In this document: positions 25,120-34,274 of the stretch, piece by piece
How positions within the stretch are numbered: position 1 is the first letter of the stretch
Layout: the number at the start of each line of letters is the position of its first letter
The notes under the pieces: generated by a model
Told to the model about the DNA's origin: nothing
What the model saw: only the letters and a program-made list of their open reading frames with translations
Databases searched by the model: none
From: Peptococcaceae bacterium UBA6116
GTDB taxonomy: Bacteria; Bacillota; Desulfitobacteriia; Desulfitobacteriales; Syntrophobotulaceae
Reading direction: 5' to 3'
Assembly: GCA_002423425.1 (NCBI GenBank)
Contig: DIWC01000014.1
Location: 1 to 64,000 of the forward strand
DNA length: 64,000 nt
Program-made: the position numbers and the translations under genes

Positions 25120-26607
25120 TTATGAATTAGGGCAAAACCTTTCCAGTAAATAGTCTTTTATGCCATTCGGATCGCACTTATGCGCCGACTGAACCGCTTT
25201 ATCCTGTAAATTCTTTAAACCTTCAGGAATTCTCCAACCTGTAAGACACTTAAGTTTTTGCAAAGCCTCCCAAGGATCATTATTGACGCTGCTTCCCTGT
25301 TGAAGTCCCTGTAAAACACTGGCTGCAAACTTATACGGGCTTGCCGTAGATGCAAGTACGGTATATGTGTCATCTCCACTCTTCTGCCGGTAATCCTGAT
25401 AAACTTTCATCCCTACGGCAGTATGAGGATCAAGTACATAACCGTATTCCTTATAAATTTGATGAACTATATTCGCGGCACTCTCTTCCGAGGCCCATCC
25501 GGCATGCATATTCTGCTGAGAAAGTTCAAGCGTCCGCTGATCAACCTGGAATTTGCCCTCCGCGGCCAAGGTTTTGAACCACTCCGCTGTTCTTGCCGCA
25601 TCCCTGCCTGATATCTCAAACAAGAACCGTTCAAAATTACTCGAGATCAATATATCCATGGAAGGAGAAGATGTAAGATAAAATGGTCTATTGCTGTTAT
25701 AAGTTCCTTCCAAGAAGAAATCAGAAAGAACATTGTTTTTATTGGAAGCACAAATTAGTTTTTTGATAGGCAAACCCATTTGTTGAGCATAATAAGCAGA
25801 CAAAATATTACCAAAATTGCCTGTAGGAACGACAACATTAATCTTTGAACCGGCTTTAACCCTCTTTTGGTCTACTGCCTGAAGATAGGCCCAAAAGTAA
25901 TATACAATCTGAGGCAGTAATCTCCCCCAGTTGATGGAATTGGCTGAGGAAAAGACCATCTGTCTTTCCGCCAGTTTCCGCTTAAGTTCTTGGGACGAAA
26001 AAATCTTTTTAACAGCTGTCTGGCATTCGTCGAAATTACCGGAAACAGCAGCAACATAAGTATTGGATCCTCCTGTTGTGAGCATTTGCCTCTCTTGAAC
26101 GGCACTTACTCCTCTCACAGGATAAAAGACAACTATTTTAGTCCCCGGAGCATCTTTAAAACCTTCCAAGGCCGCTTTACCGGTGTCTCCAGAGGTTGCC
26201 GTAAGTATTAATACCTCGACATCTATCCCCATAGACTTAATACTCGACGCTAATAAATAAGGCAGTACTTGGAGGGCCATATCTTTAAACGCAGCCGTAG
26301 GCCCATGCCATAATTCCAGCATACCACAATTACCTACATTTACTAAGGGAGCAGGGTTTTGATTGTCAAAATGTCCGTCACTATAAACTTTGACCGCTTC
26401 TTGCAAAGTTGTGCCCGGAAGATCATCTAAAAATACACCCATAATTTTCAGAGCCAGCTCAGCATAACTCAAGCCGCTAAACTCCTGCCAGGTTACAACC
26501 GGTATCTTTTGGGGAACAAAAAGCCCGCCTTGGGGAACCATCCCCAGAGCAATAGCCTGCGCTGAAGTCTGGGCTTCAATATTGCCCCTAGTACTTTGAT
26601 AGAGCAT
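25120..26607 (-). CDS. thrC: threonine synthase
   Basis: This PLP enzyme converts O-phosphohomoserine to threonine. The PLP lysine is in TAAFKDMALQVLPYLL, and the phosphate-binding loops are TSGDTGKAALEGF and VVPTGNFGN. The 495-residue length is normal for the longer bacterial form. I chose ATG 26607 because GAGGAGG lies just upstream (MLYQSTRGN). It stands alone and diverges from the nucleoside kinase gene. Confidence 0.96.
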   Translation of the reverse strand: MLYQSTRGNIEAQTSAQAIALGMVPQGGLFVPQKIPVVTWQEFSGLSYAELALKIMGVFLDDLPGTTLQEAVKVYSDGHFDNQNPAPLVNVGNCGMLELWHGPTAAFKDMALQVLPYLLASSIKSMGIDVEVLILTATSGDTGKAALEGFKDAPGTKIVVFYPVRGVSAVQERQMLTTGGSNTYVAAVSGNFDECQTAVKKIFSSQELKRKLAERQMVFSSANSINWGRLLPQIVYYFWAYLQAVDQKRVKAGSKINVVVPTGNFGNILSAYYAQQMGLPIKKLICASNKNNVLSDFFLEGTYNSNRPFYLTSSPSMDILISSNFERFLFEISGRDAARTAEWFKTLAAEGKFQVDQRTLELSQQNMHAGWASEESAANIVHQIYKEYGYVLDPHTAVGMKVYQDYRQKSGDDTYTVLASTASPYKFAASVLQGLQQGSSVNNDPWEALQKLKCLTGWRIPEGLKNLQDKAVQSAHKCDPNGIKDYLLERFCPNS

Positions 26608-26660
26608 AATTACCTCCTCTGTCACGCCGTATATTATACCATGAGATGATTATAAAATTT

Positions 26661-26688
26661 AATCATTTTTACTCAATCATTTTTACTC
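26661..26688. repeat. tandem 14-bp repeat in the thrC/kinase intergenic region
   Basis: AATCATTTTTACTC occurs twice in exact tandem (26661-26674, 26675-26688), about 55-80 bases upstream of the thrC start. It could be a regulator site or a simple duplication. Confidence 0.5.
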
Positions 26689-26807
26689 AATTAATTATTT
26701 TATTATTTCTTACTAAATTAACTTCTCATTTGCAAATAATTTTCTTATAATTGTTTTAATGTCGCCAGCTATAATGGAAAAAGATTAGCTAGAAAGGTGC
26801 TGTGCTT

Positions 26808-28193
26808 ATGTCAGAAGACTATCTTCGCATGTATAGGCAAACTTTACAATTAGGATTAATTAAAGTCATTGAAGAGTTATTTCCGGAAGAAAAATTAAAA
26901 ATACCTTATTCCATCTTGGATGGAGTCTATTGTGAGTTTATTGGTTCTCTTGTTTCCAACAGAGAAGTAAGATTAATCGAATCAAAACTAAGAAGTTGGG
27001 CACAACAAAATAATACCATTGAACTTATGGGTAAGGAAAAAAATATTTATAGATACAAATTGGGAGGTACACTGATTGATGCCATCTATCCGGCGTTTAA
27101 AGATACTTCAATGATTAAAGAATTTAACATTATCCCCTATCCTCCGGGATTTATTCTTCATTTTGAGGATGCCGATGATGAAGGAAGTAAATTTATTCTC
27201 CCGAAAAAACTATCTGCTACCTATGCCGAGACCCAAAGATGGTTGGAAAGACTAAAGCTGGATGAAGTAAAAGACGTTAATTCTTATATTAGGAACGGAA
27301 AGTCCCTGGAGCTTATTACTACGGCCGAGGCCCTGCAGGAGAAAAAAATTGCCGATATAGCCGATCGTATCCTGCAAGAGAAAAAGACTGTAAGAATGGT
27401 TCTTATCTCCGGACCTTCTTCCTCCGGCAAAACTACTTTTGCCCAGCGTTTATCTACCCAGCTTCGCGTTAATGGCCTAAAGCCTGTTCCTCTGTCCCTG
27501 GACAACTTTTTTTTTAATAGAGATAATACGCCCAAGGATGCCTCGGGGCAGCTAGATTTTGATGTTTTGGAAGCTTTGGATCTTCCCTTTTTAAATGAAC
27601 AAATAGCTGAACTGATCGATGGCCAGGATGTCGAGATTCCTGTTTTTGATTTCTTTACCGGATGCAGGGCCGAAAGAGGGCATTGGCTGCATCTTGGTCC
27701 TGACGATATCCTGATTGTTGAAGGTATCCATGCCTTAAATCCTAACTTGCTGACCAAGATCAATAGGGACAATTTATTTAAAGTCTATATTAGTGCTCTT
27801 TTCCTGATAAATATAGATTCTCATAATAGGGTTCCGACAACTGAAGCCCGGCTTATCCGGCGGATTGTCCGGGATAATAGTTTCCGAGGTACAGAACCGG
27901 AAAAAACGCTTAAACAATGGGAAAGCGTCAGACGGGGTGAAACCAATAATATTTTTAAGTTCCAGGAAGAAGCTGATGTCATGTTTAATTCGAGTTTAAT
28001 TTATGAATTAAATGCGCTTCGTTTATACGCTGAACCTTTATTGACAAAGATCCAGAAACAAAGCCCCTATGCTGAAACCGTTTCCCGGTTATTAAATCTT
28101 CTTTCATTTTTTGAACCGATCGAAACGGACAAAGTGCTTTTAAACTCTATCCTCAGAGAATTTATTGGCGGCAGCCTATACACGGTGAATTGA
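26808..28193 (+). CDS. uridine kinase-like nucleoside kinase
   Basis: The C-terminal half is a phosphoribulokinase/uridine kinase domain with P-loop GPSSSGKTTF, a substrate region LSLDNFFFNRDNTP and a walker-B-like ILIVEGIHALNP. The N-terminal part resembles the threonyl-tRNA synthetase-like domain found in this fusion family. The 461-residue length is about 90 shorter than usual because an N-terminal TGS-like domain is absent. I chose ATG 26808 because AAAGGTG lies eight bases upstream. The stop overlaps or abuts the nth start, so both are cotranscribed. The natural substrate is unknown. Confidence 0.85.
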   Translation: MSEDYLRMYRQTLQLGLIKVIEELFPEEKLKIPYSILDGVYCEFIGSLVSNREVRLIESKLRSWAQQNNTIELMGKEKNIYRYKLGGTLIDAIYPAFKDTSMIKEFNIIPYPPGFILHFEDADDEGSKFILPKKLSATYAETQRWLERLKLDEVKDVNSYIRNGKSLELITTAEALQEKKIADIADRILQEKKTVRMVLISGPSSSGKTTFAQRLSTQLRVNGLKPVPLSLDNFFFNRDNTPKDASGQLDFDVLEALDLPFLNEQIAELIDGQDVEIPVFDFFTGCRAERGHWLHLGPDDILIVEGIHALNPNLLTKINRDNLFKVYISALFLINIDSHNRVPTTEARLIRRIVRDNSFRGTEPEKTLKQWESVRRGETNNIFKFQEEADVMFNSSLIYELNALRLYAEPLLTKIQKQSPYAETVSRLLNLLSFFEPIETDKVLLNSILREFIGGSLYTVN

Positions 28194-28198
28194 TAACT

Positions 28199-28834
28199 AT
28201 GGTAAACAATGATATTAACCAAATCCTTAATATTTTAGCCGTTACCTACCCGGATGCCCATTGCGAACTTAATTTTCGCAATTCTTTTGAATTGCTTATT
28301 GCCACAATTCTAAGCGCCCAAACGACGGACCAAAAAGTCAATCAAGTGACCGCCAAACTCTTTGGCGAATATCCTAATCCCTCAAAAATGCTCGAGTTAT
28401 CTGCTGTCGGACTCGAGTATAAAATAAGATCAATTGGACTTTTCAGGACAAAAACAAAAAACATTTTAGAAACATGCAGAATACTTGTTAATCAATATGA
28501 CGGGAATGTGCCTGCTAACTTCGAACAGCTCGTAACCTTGCCCGGCGTAGGCCGTAAAACTGCCGGGGTTGTATTGGCCAACGCCTTTGGCGTTCCCGCT
28601 TTTCCGGTAGATACCCATGTCTTGCGCGTCGCCAAGAGACTTGGTTTATCCGCCAGCAGCGATCCTCTGAAAGTCGAAAAAGTTCTCATGGACTTAGCAG
28701 AGAAAAACCAGTGGATAGATAATCATCATCGTTTTATCTTTCATGGCAGAAAAATCTGCAGTGCCAGGAAACCGCAGTGCAGTGAATGTCCGCTTGCTGC
28801 CTATTGCCCCACATTCAACCACACGCTTATTTAA
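28199..28834 (+). CDS. nth: endonuclease III
   Basis: This DNA glycosylase/AP lyase removes oxidised pyrimidines. The helix-hairpin-helix is LPGVGRKTAGVV with the catalytic lysine. The aspartate is in VDTHVLR, and a C-terminal 4Fe-4S loop has the Cx6Cx2Cx5C pattern (CSARKPQCSECPLAAYC). The length is 211 residues. I chose ATG 28199. A TTG at 28190 is in frame but has poor spacing to the GGTG upstream. The 3' end overlaps the convergent PRC-barrel gene by eight bases. Confidence 0.95.
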   Translation: MVNNDINQILNILAVTYPDAHCELNFRNSFELLIATILSAQTTDQKVNQVTAKLFGEYPNPSKMLELSAVGLEYKIRSIGLFRTKTKNILETCRILVNQYDGNVPANFEQLVTLPGVGRKTAGVVLANAFGVPAFPVDTHVLRVAKRLGLSASSDPLKVEKVLMDLAEKNQWIDNHHRFIFHGRKICSARKPQCSECPLAAYCPTFNHTLI

Positions 28835-29627
28835 CGACGTGGGCTGTTAGTTGCATAAGTGCCTGGCGTGATTTGACAGCTGAGAGCGATTCCTTGGAAA
28901 TTTGCTCTCCAGCCCTCAGCAATCCTCCATTTTCCAGACGAATATCTTTTTCCAGGGTTTTCCCTACCAGAAACTGAAGCTGCCGCTGCTCGAAAACATT
29001 AAAATCATTGGGATATTCAATTATTTCGCTGTATTCAGCACCCTTAAGAAGATTATCGTTTTTTCCGAACTCCTCGATTCTTTTTTTGAGGAGTTCTTTG
29101 TCACGAAAAGGGCCGGCAGGAACTTCTGTCGTATTCCGTCCGAGGGGAGTGTTGGCTGCAGAAGGATTCTCTTCAATTAAAATGATGTCTTTGCCATAGG
29201 TAATAACATTGTCACATTTGAACTGATTGACACTGCCCTCATCATTGGAAAGTTGACAAACGGTTATCTTCCCGGTTTTCTCGTCGATTGAAAACTCGGT
29301 GACTTGACCGATTAGACAGCCTTTGGTCGTGAGTACCTGCGACCCTATGATTTTAACATCTTTTTGCAGGAGTTCAATCGCCAGCGGATTATGCGCTACA
29401 TCTTGAATAGCCTCGCTGTCATTGATAATCAAGGCGTAGTCCCCTATCCCGAAAATATCTTCAAAAGAAATTAAGCGAGCACCGAAATAATCAGAAGGCT
29501 GTTCAATGATAAAAAACGCCAAGCTGCCATTTGCGGAGTTGATAACGATATCTTTGACGGTGCTGATTTGTTTACCTTCATTAATGCTGATTATCTTTAA
29601 GCTGCGTATTTCCGCTGACGATTTCAT
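28827..29627 (-). CDS. PRC-barrel domain protein
   Basis: The 266-residue protein has two PRC-barrel-like beta domains (about 1-70 and 85-160: GKQISTVKDIVIN and GCLIGQVTEFSIDEKTG), followed by a polar linker and a helical tail. Such proteins occur near sporulation and photosynthesis or RNA-processing genes. A precise role is not known. GAGGAGG precedes the ATG. Convergent with nth. Confidence 0.85.
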   Translation of the reverse strand: MKSSAEIRSLKIISINEGKQISTVKDIVINSANGSLAFFIIEQPSDYFGARLISFEDIFGIGDYALIINDSEAIQDVAHNPLAIELLQKDVKIIGSQVLTTKGCLIGQVTEFSIDEKTGKITVCQLSNDEGSVNQFKCDNVITYGKDIILIEENPSAANTPLGRNTTEVPAGPFRDKELLKKRIEEFGKNDNLLKGAEYSEIIEYPNDFNVFEQRQLQFLVGKTLEKDIRLENGGLLRAGEQISKESLSAVKSRQALMQLTAHVVK

Positions 29628-29884
29628 TGCTAATCCTCCTCTGTTCGCTAAACAAAATATTTAATATTTCTAAAAATAATTACACCTAAATGACAAATTC
29701 TATAAAAATTATTGATATCCTCCTATCATCCGCAAGAAAATAAAGATTAGTTTAGCCAGCTCTATTTTACATTCTTTTAAATCCTCTTGATTGATGAATC
29801 TTTCGTCAAGTGATATACTTTTTATGGCAATTATGACTGTATCAATTTCGGATTCAGGAATGAGATTAGAAATGAGGGTCTCAA

Positions 29885-31276
29885 ATGAAACATTATGATA
29901 TCGGTATTATTGGCGGTGGTATATCAGGCATCATGTGTGCTTTCGAACTTATCAAGCATAAAAATGATTTGCAAATATGCATTTTTGAAAAAGGCAATAG
30001 CATCCTGAACCGAAAATGTCCGCTTACTGAGGATAAGTCAAAAAAATGTCTCAAGTGCCCCTCTTGCGCCATTATGGAAGGTTTTGGCGGATGTGGTTCC
30101 TTTTCCGACGGTAAATATAACTTTACCACTGAATTCGGTGGCTGGCTTAATGAATATCTTTCGAACGAGGAAGTAATGGAACTCATCGAATATATGGATA
30201 AAATCCTCGTAGAATTTGGAGCAACGACCAAAAGATTTACTACCAGAACTCCCAAGGCTCGTGAACTGGGCAAAATTTGCCTACAGAATGATCTTCACCT
30301 TCTGCAGTCCGAAGTAAAACATCTGGGAACAGAAAATAATCTTAAGATAATGACCAATATCTACAATGTTTTGAAAGATAAAATTGATATTAAACATCAT
30401 ACGGAAGTCGACAATATCTCTCTAGAAAATAACAAGTATATTCTCAATACCAATTTGGAAAAGTATTGCTGCAATTTTCTGATCAGTGCCGTGGGCAGAG
30501 TAGGCAGTGAATGGTTCGCCGACCAATGCAAGAAGCTTAATATTAATCTAACCAGTAACCAGATCGATTTGGGGGTTAGGATAGAACTTCCGTATGAAAT
30601 TTTCAGCCATATCACCGATGAAGTGTATGAAGCAAAACTTCATTATTATACAAAAAAATATAACGACTTGGTTAAGACCTTCTGTATGAATCCCAAGGGA
30701 CATGTCGTTACCGAAAATACGATCGGCGTGCTTACAGTAAATGGTCATAGCTATTCGGACGAAAGCCTGAAGAGTGATAACACCAATTTTGCCCTTTTGG
30801 TTTGCAATAAGTTTACTTCTCCTTTCAATGAACCATTAAAATACGGTAAATATATTGCTACCCTGTCCAATATGCTTGGCGACGGTGTCATCGTTCAAAG
30901 ATTCGGTGATTTGGTAAAAGGCCGGAGAACAAATGAAAAAAGAATGCAGAAATCTTTTACCAGGCCAACACTTCAATCAGCCAATGCCGGTGACTTGGGA
31001 CTAGTTTTGCCCAAACGCTGCCTTGACAATATTATTGAAATGATCTATTCCTTGGACAATATTGCCCGCGGAACAGCCAATTATGATACCCTGCTCTACG
31101 GCGTGGAAGTTAAATTTTATTCAGCCCGACCGGAACTTGATAATAAACTGGAAACAAAATACCCTAATTTTTATGCGATTGGAGACGGTGCCGGCATCAC
31201 GCGGTCACTGTCCCAAGCTGCGGCAAGTGGAATTTATGTAGCCAGAAATATCTTGGATAAGCTAACACCCTCTTAA
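29885..31276 (+). CDS. FAD-dependent oxidoreductase with cysteine-rich N-terminal insert
   Basis: The 463-residue protein starts with a dinucleotide fold (IGIIGGGISGIMCAFEL, then E-K) and ends with a FAD-binding IGDGAGITRSLSQAAASG. It resembles the COG2509-type FAD dehydrogenases. Between residues 45 and 80 it carries a cluster CPLTEDKSKKCLKCPSC and FGGCGSFSDGK, which could hold a metal or 4Fe-4S centre. Substrate unknown. It is monocistronic. The IS1182-like remnant begins right after its stop. Confidence 0.85.
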   Translation: MKHYDIGIIGGGISGIMCAFELIKHKNDLQICIFEKGNSILNRKCPLTEDKSKKCLKCPSCAIMEGFGGCGSFSDGKYNFTTEFGGWLNEYLSNEEVMELIEYMDKILVEFGATTKRFTTRTPKARELGKICLQNDLHLLQSEVKHLGTENNLKIMTNIYNVLKDKIDIKHHTEVDNISLENNKYILNTNLEKYCCNFLISAVGRVGSEWFADQCKKLNINLTSNQIDLGVRIELPYEIFSHITDEVYEAKLHYYTKKYNDLVKTFCMNPKGHVVTENTIGVLTVNGHSYSDESLKSDNTNFALLVCNKFTSPFNEPLKYGKYIATLSNMLGDGVIVQRFGDLVKGRRTNEKRMQKSFTRPTLQSANAGDLGLVLPKRCLDNIIEMIYSLDNIARGTANYDTLLYGVEVKFYSARPELDNKLETKYPNFYAIGDGAGITRSLSQAAASGIYVARNILDKLTPS

Positions 31277-31676
31277 CTCCAACTCTGAAGGTAATCTAAG
31301 GCTTCATCGGTAAATCGACCACCGTGTTGCCGAAAACAATCACTTTTACGATGTGACTCATTCAGGAATACGAATGTTCTGCCATAACCGGCATCGGCAA
31401 TAATATTTTTAGGTAAATTCCCATCTAATATATTTTCTAAGGTTTCCAGATGCTCTTTCATACAGCTTGTGTCGCCAGGTCTCTGATGAACACTGCAGCC
31501 GACAATAAATTGATTTTCGGTTCCAATTTGAACGTTATAGCCATTACCGGGTGATGGCTTGAGCGGTCACCACCGGGGTATTTGGCAACCAAAGATTCCA
31601 GGTTCATTTGATTAATTGCTTTGTTGACAATACGAACGATATGATTTTCCGGGATCAGGCTGTCTATGCTTAAAGT
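31277..31676 (-). pseudogene. IS1182-like transposase remnant with internal deletion
   Basis: The 5' part reads TLSIDSLIPENHIVRIVNKA and KYPGGDRSSHHP, the N-terminal region of an IS1182 transposase. It then jumps, with a frame change, to GYNVQIGTENQFIVG and HQRPGDTSC, and on to ILDGNLPKNIIADAGYG. The catalytic core between these parts is mostly missing. The frame ends after YLQSWS. The insertion truncated the HAD gene upstream of it on the same strand. Confidence 0.75.
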
Positions 31677-31960
31677 GAGACGACTTGATGAGGAATAGCC
31701 TCCAGTTTTCTTTCCCATTTGCTTGCCGGATCAAAAATTACGCCGCCGTTTTCTCCGGCTACTAAAGATTTTGCAACCCCAATCCCTCTCGCTAACCCGG
31801 CTAAATAGGAAGCCGTTCGTCCTGAAATGAAAACAATCTGCAGACCTTTTTCTTCCAGGATTCTAAGTTTCTCCCCAACGTGGGGAGGGATTGTATCTTC
31901 GGTCGCAGCCAAAGTTCCGTCAATATCAAAAACTGCAAGTCGAATTGTCATTTTTTCCAC
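31670..31960 (-). pseudogene. HAD-family phosphatase, truncated by IS insertion
   Basis: The 5' end of a Cof-type HAD gene survives: motif I DIDGT (12-16), motif II-like ISGRT (45-49) and AGENGGVIFD. After about residue 90 the frame runs into the IS1182-like remnant and stops (96 residues against the usual 230-280). Motifs III and IV are gone, so it cannot be an active phosphatase. The GTG start has AAGGG at good spacing. It lies 17 bases after the YigZ stop, in what was probably one operon. Confidence 0.85.
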
Positions 31961-31977
31961 ATTATCAGCCCTTGTTT

Positions 31978-32598
31978 TTATGCCCTTAAAACAATTCCCT
32001 CCCTTTCCCGGGAAACTTGCTTATTAGTTAATTCATCTATCCACTTTTCAAAAATAAGGTCCTCTTCCACAGGAATATAAATATTAAGAGATACCTTTTC
32101 CTCAAAGATCTCCTTATCAATCTCCCAGCCCTTTTGACGGATACCATACTTTATTTGCTCATACCAGGGATAAGTTGTGTAAATTGTATAAAGAACGTGA
32201 GGAGCATATTTAGCGATCCCAACCTTATCTAGGGCTAGGAGCGCCGTACCCCTATAAGCCCGGGCTAGCCCTCCGGTTCCGAGAAGGACTCCTCCAAAAT
32301 AGCGGACAACAATAATTTGCGCATCCCAGATTTGGCGATGCTGCAGCAGATCTAATACCGGTCTGCCTCCTGTACCCTGCGGCTCACCATCATCAGAAGC
32401 TTTTTCCATTCTATTCCGGTATAAGCGATAGGCGTATACATAATGACGGGCATTGGGAAAAGTCCGTCTGGTATCCTTCATATGCTTTTCAACTTCATCC
32501 ATATCTCTTACCGGTGCTACCAGAGCAATAAATTTGGATTTTTCAATAACTTGTTCTATTGAACCAAGGCCTGCGACACTGTTAAAATCCTCAGCCAT
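31978..32598 (-). CDS. YigZ/IMPACT family protein
   Basis: The 206-residue protein has the YigZ/IMPACT N-terminal domain: SKFIALVAPVRD, FPNARHYVYAYR, DDGEPQGTGGRPVLDLL and VVRYFGGVLLGTGGLARAY. A ferredoxin-like C-terminal domain follows. Homologues bind or act on translation factors or peptides. Molecular role unclear. I chose ATG 32598. An alternative ATG at 32607 overlaps the stop of the thioesterase fragment in an ATGA, which would couple the two. Confidence 0.9.
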   Translation of the reverse strand: MAEDFNSVAGLGSIEQVIEKSKFIALVAPVRDMDEVEKHMKDTRRTFPNARHYVYAYRLYRNRMEKASDDGEPQGTGGRPVLDLLQHRQIWDAQIIVVRYFGGVLLGTGGLARAYRGTALLALDKVGIAKYAPHVLYTIYTTYPWYEQIKYGIRQKGWEIDKEIFEEKVSLNIYIPVEEDLIFEKWIDELTNKQVSREREGIVLRA

Positions 32599-32603
32599 TA
32601 TGA

Positions 32604-32744
32604 TCATCCATCTTCTTTCTTCTCCATCAGTGCCGTGAGCATAGGTGTAGCAAATACTTCCAGGGAACCGCTGCCGACATTCTTTGCCGTTTTATCCGGA
32701 GTTACCACAGATTTTGATTTTCCTTTAATCCCGCAAGCAATCAT
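32604..32744 (-). pseudogene. FlK-like thioesterase, N-terminal fragment
   Basis: A 46-residue frame starts with a good ribosome site (GGAAAGGTG). It reads IKGKSKSVVTPDKTAKN, then GSGSLEVFATPMLTALMEKK, matching the N-terminal 45 residues of the fluoroacetyl-CoA thioesterase-like (hot-dog) family. The remaining roughly 80 residues, including the catalytic region, are absent, and the frame ends at the start of the YigZ gene. It looks like a 3'-truncated gene fused to yigZ transcription. Confidence 0.7.
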
Positions 32745-32813
32745 TTAATTTTTTCACCTTTCCTGAAAATTTCGGTGCTGAAAACATTAATATTATAACT
32801 TCCTCTTAAGAAT

Positions 32814-32842
32814 AAAAAAAGTGCTGCCTGGCAGCACTTTTT
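32814..32842 (-). terminator. bidirectional intrinsic terminator
   Basis: GTGCTGCC (32821-32828) pairs with GGCAGCAC (32830-32837), flanked by A and T runs that also pair. It ends the CBS gene on the minus strand. Confidence 0.85.
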
Positions 32843-32865
32843 AAGAATTCAGCAACTTAGGTTTT

Positions 32866-33288
32866 CTAATGACTTATACCTCTCGAAATACCGTTTAATG
32901 CTTCCCCTGCTTCATCAATATGGATTTGCTCAATAGCTAAATCGCCAAGGGAAATTATTCCGATCAACTTACCCTTGCTTAAGACTGGAAGTCTCTTGAT
33001 TTGGTACTCTGCCATCAAATCGACGGCGCGGTCAATATCGTCGCTTTCTTCAATGCATACAGCATTAACCGACATAATTTGTTCTGCCGTCACCGTATTT
33101 ATATCTTTATTGTCTGCCAACACTCTTAGAATAATGTCTCTATCCGTAATAATCCCTACCACATTCCCATTCTTCATAACAGGGACTGCTCCAATTCCAT
33201 TTTGTTTCAATACTTTAGCTATTTCCGGAGTTTTCGTTGTAGCATCCACAAAGACAACATCCGTGGCCATAATGTCTTTTACTTTCAT
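32866..33288 (-). CDS. CBS domain pair protein
   Basis: This 140-residue protein consists of two CBS motifs (VKDIMATDVVFVDATTKTPEI and TAEQIMSVNAVCIEESDDIDR), a Bateman module that binds adenosyl ligands. The partner it would regulate is unknown. I chose ATG 33288 because GGAGGTAG lies just upstream. The frame extends 11 codons upstream without a ribosome site. Confidence 0.9.
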   Translation of the reverse strand: MKVKDIMATDVVFVDATTKTPEIAKVLKQNGIGAVPVMKNGNVVGIITDRDIILRVLADNKDINTVTAEQIMSVNAVCIEESDDIDRAVDLMAEYQIKRLPVLSKGKLIGIISLGDLAIEQIHIDEAGEALNGISRGISH

Positions 33289-33351
33289 AAGAAAACTACC
33301 TCCATTTTTAAATTTAATCACATAAAGATAGTTTTACACTAAGCCTAAATA

Positions 33352-34098
33352 TTATGTACTTAAATTATTTACCGATCTTCGTTGTTTTTTTTGGCCATAG
33401 ACAATGGCAACCGCACCACAAGCAAGATTGAGATAATTGCAATTATCAAGACCGCATTCCTGGAAAATCCTGACTAGTTCAGTTTGGGATTTAAACTCAC
33501 TGGCAGACTCATAGAGGTAGTGATATTCAATGCGTCTGGCGGCCCAGATCCTGCCCAGCAAAGGAACAACCCTTTTAAAATATAACCAATAAAGCTGTTT
33601 GAAAACGGGAACAAAAGTTTTACCCATATCAATAGAGACCACCATACAACCCGGTTTTACTACCCTTTGCATTTCTCTAATACCTTGATGCAAATCAGGC
33701 AGGTTTCTTAGTCCCCAGCCAACAGTAACCCCATCAAAAGAATTATCTTTAAACGGCAATCTTAAAGCATTGCCGGGCAATAATTTAATGTTCTCTTTTA
33801 TCGGTGAATCATTTAGGTTCTCCTGGGCTTTATTGAGCATCTCCTCCGAAAAATCTACTCCCGTAACCTCACCGGAAGGTGCAACAGCCCTTGCCAGTTC
33901 TCCCGTTAACATGCCTGTACCACAGCAGACATCCAGCATAGTCATCCCTGGTTTGGCTTGAGCAATTTTAACAACCTTTCTCCGCCAATATTTATCCATT
34001 CCCAAACTCATTAACGTATTCATTAAATCATATTTACCCGCGATAGAATTAAAAGTATCTTTTACATATTCTGATTTTTCTTTTCCGGCAAAATCCAT
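33352..34098 (-). CDS. menG: demethylmenaquinone methyltransferase
   Basis: This SAM-dependent methyltransferase performs the last step of menaquinone synthesis. The UbiE/MenG signatures are visible: [18 protein letters not shown], motif I [15 protein letters not shown], and [26 protein letters not shown]-like region. Its 248 residues fit the family. AAGGAGTATA precedes the ATG. It supports menaquinone-based respiration in this host. No other men gene is in the window. Confidence 0.92.
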   Translation of the reverse strand: [248 protein letters not shown]

Positions 34099-34274
34099 TG
34101 GTATACTCCTTGAGTGAAAAATCTAAATTAGAACAAATTAAATTGTCTAAATTAGATAATATGATACCTGGATAAAATTGTCCAATCTTAAGTAAGTTTT
34201 AAAATTAATTGAACTTAACTGCCAATTGGACTATAATGCATATTATTGAAATCAGCTAATTCCAAGGAGTTTTC

